The position numbers and the translations under genes are program-made. The notes under the pieces are model-generated. The model had not been told where the DNA came from and did no database searches. It saw only the letters and a list, made by a program, of their open reading frames with translations. DNA of 38,765 bases from an uncultured Bacteroidales bacterium (GTDB lineage: Bacteria > Bacteroidota > Bacteroidia > Bacteroidales > F082), in the NCBI GenBank assembly GCA_905236635.1, contig CAJOCJ010000021.1, forward strand, positions 1 to 38,765, in the 5' to 3' direction. Every line of letters begins with the position of its first letter. The first letter of the stretch is position 1. Below, in pieces: positions 33,818 to 38,765 of this stretch.

Positions 33818-34480
33818 ATGGAATTTAAACTTATTAAAAAAGAGCCATTATCCGACGAAGGCATTATTGGTGAAATAAAAGCGGTAATGAAAAAGTTGGG
33901 CAAAACTAGTATTACTCTAAGGGAATTCGATGCTAATGCAAAAATTAATAGTTCAACTGTATTAAGAAGATTTGGCAAATGGAATGATGTGTTGATAAAA
34001 GTTGGAGCAAATGTCAATAATATGTTTTATTCGGAAGAGGATTTGTTGTTGAATATTAAAGATGCATGGTTGAAAAAGGGAAAACAACCTTCAAGACGCG
34101 ATATGGATAATAAAGATTTATCTCGGATATCATCTGGTTCATATTTAAGGCATTTTGGTACTTGGTATAAAGCTTTGGAGAGTTTTATAAAATATATTTC
34201 AGACAATGATATTGAAAATTCAACTGAAAGACAAGAAGAAGATATTTCAATAATAAAACATAAAACCAAAAGAGAACCGAGTGATCGATTAAAAGTTCAA
34301 GTATTGATGAGAGATGGTAATCGTTGTAGAATTTGTGGTGTTGAATGTAGCGGCGGGCTTCATAACATTCATTTTGATCACATAAAACCTTGGTCTAAAG
34401 GAGGTGAAACAACTTTAGATAATTTGCAAGTGTTATGCTCTCATTGTAATGAAGCTCTTGGGAATATGGATAAAGATTAA
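33818..34480 (+). CDS. HNH endonuclease with homing-endonuclease-associated repeats
   Basis: 220 aa. Two HNH_repeat-type units lie in the N-terminal half: LGKTSITLREFDANAKI to FGKWNDVLIKVG (about 25-68), and SEEDLLLNIKDAWLKKGKQP to LRHFGTWYKALESF (about 72-123). A charged linker follows, then a C-terminal HNH domain with NRCRICGVEC (zinc Cys pair), HFDHIKPWSKGG and LQVLCSHCNE (second Cys pair). The repeats normally give sequence-specific DNA binding in homing endonucleases, and the HNH cuts. The gene is clearly more AT-rich than its neighbours, with many AAA/TTA codons, which suggests recent transfer. It is free-standing, not inside an intron or intein, so its target is unknown. Confidence 0.85.
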   Translation: MEFKLIKKEPLSDEGIIGEIKAVMKKLGKTSITLREFDANAKINSSTVLRRFGKWNDVLIKVGANVNNMFYSEEDLLLNIKDAWLKKGKQPSRRDMDNKDLSRISSGSYLRHFGTWYKALESFIKYISDNDIENSTERQEEDISIIKHKTKREPSDRLKVQVLMRDGNRCRICGVECSGGLHNIHFDHIKPWSKGGETTLDNLQVLCSHCNEALGNMDKD

Positions 34481-34529
34481 AATATGGCAAAAAAATTGCT
34501 TTCTCAAATATTGTAACACCCACAATAAC

Positions 34530-34599
34530 GTTTTAATCATCAATTTTTCAGCCTTCAGCTTTCGGAGAAAGGTGGCAGCTGGAAAATGATGATTAAAAC
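34530..34599. terminator. Long imperfect hairpin in the convergent gap after the HNH gene
   Basis: GTTTTAATCATCA pairs with TGATGATTAAAAC, continuing inward through TTTTTCAGC / GCTGGAAAA to CTTTC-GGA-GAAAG, about 30 pairs. It sits between two converging genes and may terminate both. The long paired ends could equally be those of a small non-coding repeat element. Confidence 0.6.
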
Positions 34600-34604
34600 T
34601 AATA

Positions 34605-35810
34605 TCAATAAAGCAGTCCGAAAAGCCACAGCGGGATGCGGTTGCCATGACCGATTTCAGTGTCATCAACGGCGAGAAAACTATTAGGGACATCAGCAAT
34701 CTGCTCAAAACTCTTGTTCTTGCCGCCAATCTCAAATAGGTATTTGCCGTCAATGAGAAAATCGCCCTTTGACGGATATTTGACTTCGTGCGCGGTTTGC
34801 AGCTGGCTCAGGAAAAAGGTTTCTCGTTCGTTTCCCTTGTCAACTTTTGGACACAAGACATGCATCAAATTGGTGTTTCCAATGAAAATCTTGTCGGGTT
34901 TGAAAAGATATTTGTAATTTTTCGTTTTAGAGGTCAGCAAAGTCAATATCTGGGCTTTGTCTAGGGAATACAACATCCGCAAACCCAGTTCGTTGTTGGT
35001 GGATAGCTGTCTCCAAAGCTCCGACATTTTCGGCTCGAACGGAACATTCTCGCTGATAATCATCAACAACCGCTTCACCTTCTGAATTGTTTCAAACGAG
35101 ACATTCTCAACAGCAGGCAAGTCCGTGTCAATTACTACAGAAACAGTTTCGCGCAAGCGGATTGGGAAATCTTCAATTGACTCTTTGTAAAAAGGATAAT
35201 ATCCGTGAACAAGATAATTCTCAAACAATGGGGCGATTCTGATGTTTTTAACAATTTGCATCGCATGGCTGACATGGTTGTGCAGCAAATCATCAAGTTT
35301 TAATGGGGCAATATTTATCGTCTCCTCAAAAGCCAAAAACTCACGAAATGACATGCCAACCATAGTATATAATGTCTGGCGGCGCGACAAATCAACCTTT
35401 GCGTTGTCCATTATTAGCAAAGAACTGCTTGTATAAACGACGCTCATGTCGGGATAGTTGTCGTAAATGTTTTTCAAATTGGCCGACCAGTTTTCATAGC
35501 GATGCACCTCGTCAAGATAAAGACGTGTGATTCCGTGCTGATAAGCCCAATCAATCAAATCCATCAGTGAATGCGACGAAAACCACAAATCATCCAACGA
35601 AGCATAAAGCGTTTTGTCGATATTGTCGTAATTTTCTAAAATATGCTGAAGCAACATAGTGGTTTTGCCAACGCCTCTTGGCCCTTTTATGCCAATCAGA
35701 CGCGCATTCCAGTTGATCTGACTGTAAAGATAACGTTTGAAACGCAAGTCAATCTTTGCTATCTTGCGATGATAATTGTCCAATAAAGGCTGAAGTTCCG
35801 CTATTTCCAT
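34605..35810 (-). CDS. AAA-family ATPase of the AAA_14/DUF4143 type
   Basis: 401 aa. The N-terminal P-loop is GIKGPRGVGKTTML (about 39-52) and Walker B is RLYLDEVHRYENW. The sensor-like VVYTSSSLLIM and the following SRRQTLYTMVGMSFREFL are typical of this group. The C-terminal half has a DUF4143-like region ending FLIDGKYLFEIGGKNKSFEQI, which resembles a nuclease-fold core (D...E.GGKNKS). These ATPases are numerous in Bacteroidota and archaea; their role is unknown. It is a single gene with a TATATTTG box upstream. Confidence 0.85.
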   Translation of the reverse strand: MEIAELQPLLDNYHRKIAKIDLRFKRYLYSQINWNARLIGIKGPRGVGKTTMLLQHILENYDNIDKTLYASLDDLWFSSHSLMDLIDWAYQHGITRLYLDEVHRYENWSANLKNIYDNYPDMSVVYTSSSLLIMDNAKVDLSRRQTLYTMVGMSFREFLAFEETINIAPLKLDDLLHNHVSHAMQIVKNIRIAPLFENYLVHGYYPFYKESIEDFPIRLRETVSVVIDTDLPAVENVSFETIQKVKRLLMIISENVPFEPKMSELWRQLSTNNELGLRMLYSLDKAQILTLLTSKTKNYKYLFKPDKIFIGNTNLMHVLCPKVDKGNERETFFLSQLQTAHEVKYPSKGDFLIDGKYLFEIGGKNKSFEQIADVPNSFLAVDDTEIGHGNRIPLWLFGLLY

Positions 35811-35838
35811 AATCGTTTTTTAATATAAAATCCGGCTG

Positions 35839-35846
35839 CAAATATA
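35839..35846 (-). promoter_or_regulatory. -7 box for the AAA ATPase (TATATTTG on minus strand)
   Basis: The plus strand CAAATATA, 28 nt upstream of the ATG at 35810. The surrounding 35811-35960 is very AT-rich with no ORF. Confidence 0.55.
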
Positions 35847-35968
35847 CAAATTATATTTCAAACTGCAAAATATTTTTAATATTTATATTTTAAAATGTAA
35901 AAAATAGCATAAAAATTATATTTCCAAATATAAAAAATTGTGAAATATACTCAAAATACTTTTCCCAA

Positions 35969-36065
35969 CCAACATAATTTGCCCAAAAGTGTTGCCTATA
36001 ACCAACATTTTTTACATAAAGTGTTGTCTGTAAATAGTATTTTTTGCACAAAAATTGGTTGTAAA
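35969..36065. repeat. Three degenerate ~33-bp tandem units with CAACA/TGTTG dyads
   Basis: Unit 1 (35969-36001) and unit 2 (36002-36034) share CCAACAT, an A/T core, AAAGTGTTG and CTrTAA. Unit 3 (36035-36065) keeps the A/T core and a GTTGTAA end. Units 1 and 2 each hold a CAACA...TGTTG dyad. Together with AT-rich DNA this fills the 303-bp gap 35811-36113. Confidence 0.65.
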
Positions 36066-36095
36066 AAGCCCTTCAGGACAACAGAAGGGCTTTTT
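36063..36095. terminator. Terminator downstream of creD
   Basis: AAAAAGCCCTTC and GAAGGGCTTTTT form a 12-bp stem around a 9-nt loop. It lies just after the creD stop on the minus strand, and A/T tracts on both sides would allow bidirectional action. Confidence 0.88.
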
Positions 36096-36113
36096 ATCAT
36101 ATTACTTTGATTA

Positions 36114-37481
36114 TCAATTTGTTTTATACCACTCAATCTTTTGCGAAAAATGCATCAATACTGCAAGCAGCACAAACAGTCCGATGCTGCCGGCGAGCAA
36201 GGCGTACGACTCGAGCTGCAACAGCACGAAGATGAAGGCATAAAGTGCCAATAGCAGTCCTCCTATGGCTAATGCGGTCTTCTTAATCTTCAAAACTCCA
36301 GCTAAATAGCATGTTATCAAACCGTCGGTCATCAGGGCAGCGATTATGTAAGCTGCTGTAAATAAAATATGTTCTGATAACGATACCAGCAGCGAATAGA
36401 ACAGGCAGAGCGCCAGTCCGATGAGCAAGTATTGTACTGGATGTATATCTTTTTTCTGAATCATTTCTACGAAGAAACTTACCACGAACGTCAGCAAAAT
36501 GATTAAGATAGCGTATTTCACGGTGCGCATCGACTTCTGGTAGTGCTGCAGCGGAATCAGCACGTTGACGCCGAATGCCGAGTCGTAAACAGACTTGTTG
36601 TACGACTGGCCACCGATGACTTGCGGATAGTTACGGTTCACTTGCACAACCTTCCAATCGCAGGTGAAACCGTCGTTGGTCACGTTGCGGTTCGCCGGGA
36701 GGAACGAGCCTTGGAAGCTTGGTGTTGTGCAGTTGGAAGTCAATGCCACTGATGTTGTCTTTCCTAAAGGTAAGAAATCAATAGATTTAGAGCCTTTCAA
36801 CGCTAATTTTGTTGAGAAATTGACGGTGTTTCCGGTCAGGAATGAGTCGAGATTCACTGTGCTCGACAATCCGGAAGTGCTCAATGAGAATGAAGGCATG
36901 CCGGAATTCATGTTCAGATGCTGCTCACCGAAATTCATTGTCACTTCTTCGCTGATGCCACGTAAGTCACTGATACCTATGTAAATAGATGCATTGGTGA
37001 TTTCGGCGTCTTCAAAGCTGCCAATGATGTTTTTCAACTCATCAGTATAGACAAAATTACCAGCGATGTCAATCGGCGCGTTGTAAACCACAATTTCGTA
37101 AATGCCTCGTTTTAACTCCTGCGTGGCAATATTTCCATTGATTTTCAAGTCATTAGGTAAAATATTGTATGTGTTATATTCGAATTTTGCCTTGCCTTCA
37201 GCGTCTTTTGTCTGTGTCTTCAAAGTCAGCGAAAGCACCGGTCCGACAATCGTCTGCGGTTCGCTCCAGCTTTGGTAAACTTCTTTTGTGGCATCCTCGG
37301 CGGTCCACATTCGCTCACTGATGAGCTTTTTTATCATCTCCATTGGAATCAGCAATAGCAACACTAAAATGCCAATAAATACAATCTTTGTGATAGGTTT
37401 CTGATACACTTTCTGAGTTTTAGGTTCAGTTGGTTTTTTTGTCTTAACGTCCTCATTGACAATCATTTCGTCGTCTGTCAT
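36114..37481 (-). CDS. creD: CreD family inner membrane protein
   Basis: 455 aa. One membrane helix near residues 30-48 (IVFIGILVLLLLIPMEMI) is followed by a large periplasmic domain. This contains ERMWTAEDATKEVYQSWS, QTIVGPVLSL and RGIYEIVVYNAPIDIAG, the CreD signature segments. The C-terminus has about five further helices (from MRTVKYAILIILLTFVVSFF on), with the conserved HPVQYLLIGLALCLFYSLL. CreD is linked to envelope stress and is a regulon member of CreBC in enterobacteria; its molecular role is unknown. No two-component genes adjoin it here. I see no TAnnTTTG box upstream. Confidence 0.93.
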   Translation of the reverse strand: MTDDEMIVNEDVKTKKPTEPKTQKVYQKPITKIVFIGILVLLLLIPMEMIKKLISERMWTAEDATKEVYQSWSEPQTIVGPVLSLTLKTQTKDAEGKAKFEYNTYNILPNDLKINGNIATQELKRGIYEIVVYNAPIDIAGNFVYTDELKNIIGSFEDAEITNASIYIGISDLRGISEEVTMNFGEQHLNMNSGMPSFSLSTSGLSSTVNLDSFLTGNTVNFSTKLALKGSKSIDFLPLGKTTSVALTSNCTTPSFQGSFLPANRNVTNDGFTCDWKVVQVNRNYPQVIGGQSYNKSVYDSAFGVNVLIPLQHYQKSMRTVKYAILIILLTFVVSFFVEMIQKKDIHPVQYLLIGLALCLFYSLLVSLSEHILFTAAYIIAALMTDGLITCYLAGVLKIKKTALAIGGLLLALYAFIFVLLQLESYALLAGSIGLFVLLAVLMHFSQKIEWYKTN

Positions 37482-37643
37482 TTTTTTGAATTTTAAGGTT
37501 AATAATTAATGAATTGAAACTTATTAACGTAAAATTGCCATAGATTCGTGATTTTTAAATTGTAACGTCTCATTTTTATTCATATTGTTTAAAAATGAAA
37601 AATTCTTGCTTCTAACTTCTGTCTTCTGTATTCTAAAATTTAT

Positions 37644-37651
37644 TATCTTTG
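37644..37651 (+). promoter_or_regulatory. -7 box for hisS (TATCTTTG)
   Basis: TATCTTTG, 23 nt before the ATG at 37675. The rest of the 37482-37674 gap is AT-rich with CTTCTxxCTTCT words and no gene. Confidence 0.6.
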
Positions 37652-37674
37652 CAGTTTCAAATATTATTCAAAAA

Positions 37675-38765
37675 ATGGCACAGAAACCGTCTATTCCTAA
37701 GGGCACGCGCGACTTCCTTCCGGATGTCATGATGCGCCGAAATTATATATTCGACACGATAAAGACCGTGTTCAAACGCTTTGGCTTTCAACCGATTGAG
37801 ACCCCGTCGATGGAGAACCTCTCCACCCTGATGGGCAAATACGGCGACGAAGGCGACAAACTGCTGTTCCGCATCCTCAACTCCGGCGACTTCATGTCGG
37901 GCGTGGAGCAGAACGGCCAGCCGCTCGACTCACTGAAGCTCTCAAGCAAGATCTGCGAGAAAGGTCTCCGTTACGACCTTACAGTGCCGTTTGCGCGTTT
38001 CGTGGTGCAGTACCGCGACCAGATGACCGTCCACAGAAAGGACGTTACCGCGAGTTCTACCAGTGCGACGTCGATATCATCGGCAGCGACTCACTCCTCA
38101 ACGAGGCTGAACTCGTCCAGATAGTCGATGAGGTGTTCAACAACCTCGGAATCAAAGTCGTCCTGAAGATAAACAACCGCAAAGTCCTTGCCGGAATAGC
38201 CGAATACATCGGAAAACCTGACGCTCTCGTCGACATCACCGTGGCAATCGACAAGCTCGACAAGATTGGAATCGACGCAGTGAACGCCGAACTCGCCGAG
38301 AAAGGCCTCGACAATGAAGCCATCGCAAAACTGCAGCCTATCCTCTTCATGCAAGGCAGCGCCCGCGAGAAGATGGCACAGCTTAAATCGCTGATGAGCG
38401 GCATCGAGGTGGGAACAAAAGGCATCGAAGAACTCGAGACCCTCTTTAACTACTTGAATGCCATGGGTTTACGCATCGAATACGAACTTGACCTTACCCT
38501 CGCTCGCGGCTTGAACTACTACACCGGAGCCATCTTTGAAGTGAAGGCTAAAGACGTGGCGATGGGCAGTATCTCGGGCGGCGGTCGTTACGATAACCTT
38601 ACTGGAATCTTCGGTCTGCCTAACGTTTCAGGCGTCGGCATCAGCTTCGGCGCAGATCGCATCTACGACGTTTTGAACGAGCTGAACCTCTTCCCGGAGA
38701 AGAACGCTGAGAATACCGAAGTCATCTTCTTGAACTTCGGCAAAAACGAAGAATTATATTGCTTC
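37675..38765 (+). CDS. hisS: Histidyl-tRNA synthetase, 3' end cut by window, with internal frameshifting deletion
   Basis: Class II synthetase charging tRNA-His. It starts at the ATG at 37675 ([16 protein letters not shown]; upstream in-frame codons precede the promoter box). Motif 1 and ATP-site parts are present ([20 protein letters not shown]). At about 38023-38030 the sequence jumps from QMT to [19 protein letters not shown] in another frame. The usual FPFKRYQIQPVWRAD segment, which holds class II motif 2, is missing. An original ATGACC...GACC repeat pair with loss of about 46 nt would explain it. Downstream the second frame is open to the window end and shows [19 protein letters not shown] and [11 protein letters not shown] (histidine-binding motifs). 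As read, the product would be non-functional. Confidence 0.9.

Noticed and set aside
35969..36065. Possible CRISPR array
   Set aside because: Units are contiguous and degenerate, with no conserved repeat plus unique spacers and no cas genes in the window.
33289..36095. A full defence island
   Set aside because: The three genes (HigA-like, HNH, DUF4143 ATPase) have separate promoters and directions and match no defence operon I know, so a joint function is not supported.

Overview
The window looks like a chromosomal segment of an uncultured or unnamed Bacteroidales-type bacterium (phylum Bacteroidota). The evidence is all in the sequence. Most transcription units are preceded by the Bacteroidota -7 box TAnnTTTG rather than a sigma-70 -10 box, and strong Shine-Dalgarno sequences are largely absent. 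Secreted proteins end in type IX secretion (T9SS) type A sorting domains, and one surface protein carries a PLGSG + transmembrane helix + poly-Arg element. No plasmid, prophage or insertion-sequence genes are visible, so the region reads as housekeeping DNA with a small accessory patch near 33.3-36.1 kb.

Layout. 1-373: the 3' end of an MntP-like membrane protein. 531-2405: a large surface lipoprotein-like fusion. 2577-5563: exported endonuclease I overlapping an ABC-F ATPase. 5560-8479 (minus): sppA followed by an acyltransferase. 8550-9695: folK and a deoxynucleoside kinase. 9750-11798 (minus): an OmpA-family porin and a TrmH/SpoU methyltransferase. 11855-14461: mutS. 14605-15133: a tRNA cluster Gly(GCC)-Gly(GCC)-Leu(UAA) with unusual structured spacers. 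15150-18519 (minus): two exported papain-like (C1B) peptidases plus YitT. 18656-19945: a cysteate-synthase-like PLP enzyme. 20034-22349 (minus): a T9SS cargo protein with a thioredoxin-like CGPC motif. 22399-24165 (minus): a carboxyltransferase (OadA/PycB type) whose biotinyl-like tail lacks the lysine. 24265-27835: M20 amidohydrolase, MTAN-like nucleosidase and YgiQ radical SAM protein, all overlapping. 27832-28518 (minus): a YdcF/DUF218 protein. 28591-29043: recX. 29094-33288: prfB, cstA, a THUMP-like methyltransferase and a DNPH1-like hydrolase as one operon. 33289-35810: an orphan HigA antitoxin, an AT-rich HNH endonuclease and an AAA/DUF4143 ATPase. 36114-37481 (minus): creD. 37675-end: hisS, cut by the window edge.

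Points that stand out. (1) Two copies of a hairpin element, plus a decayed third, sit in the leader and spacer of the tRNA-Gly genes. The two full copies show compensatory base changes and two conserved tandem G.A/A.G steps, which suggests a structured RNA rather than a simple DNA repeat. (2) prfB has the classic autoregulatory +1 frameshift site, but an in-frame TAG follows six codons later where about seven codons seem to be missing. (3) hisS has a deletion that I infer to be about 46 nt, removing class II motif 2 and shifting the frame. Lesions in two essential genes point to assembly or strain-mixture error unless confirmed. (4) The THUMP-like methyltransferase and the M20 hydrolase carry small palindromic or tandem repeats inserted in frame, which looks like mobile-repeat expansion inside coding sequence. 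(5) A cysteate-synthase homologue hints at sulfonolipid (capnine) synthesis.

All calls come from reading the sequence and remembered family motifs. No database search was run.
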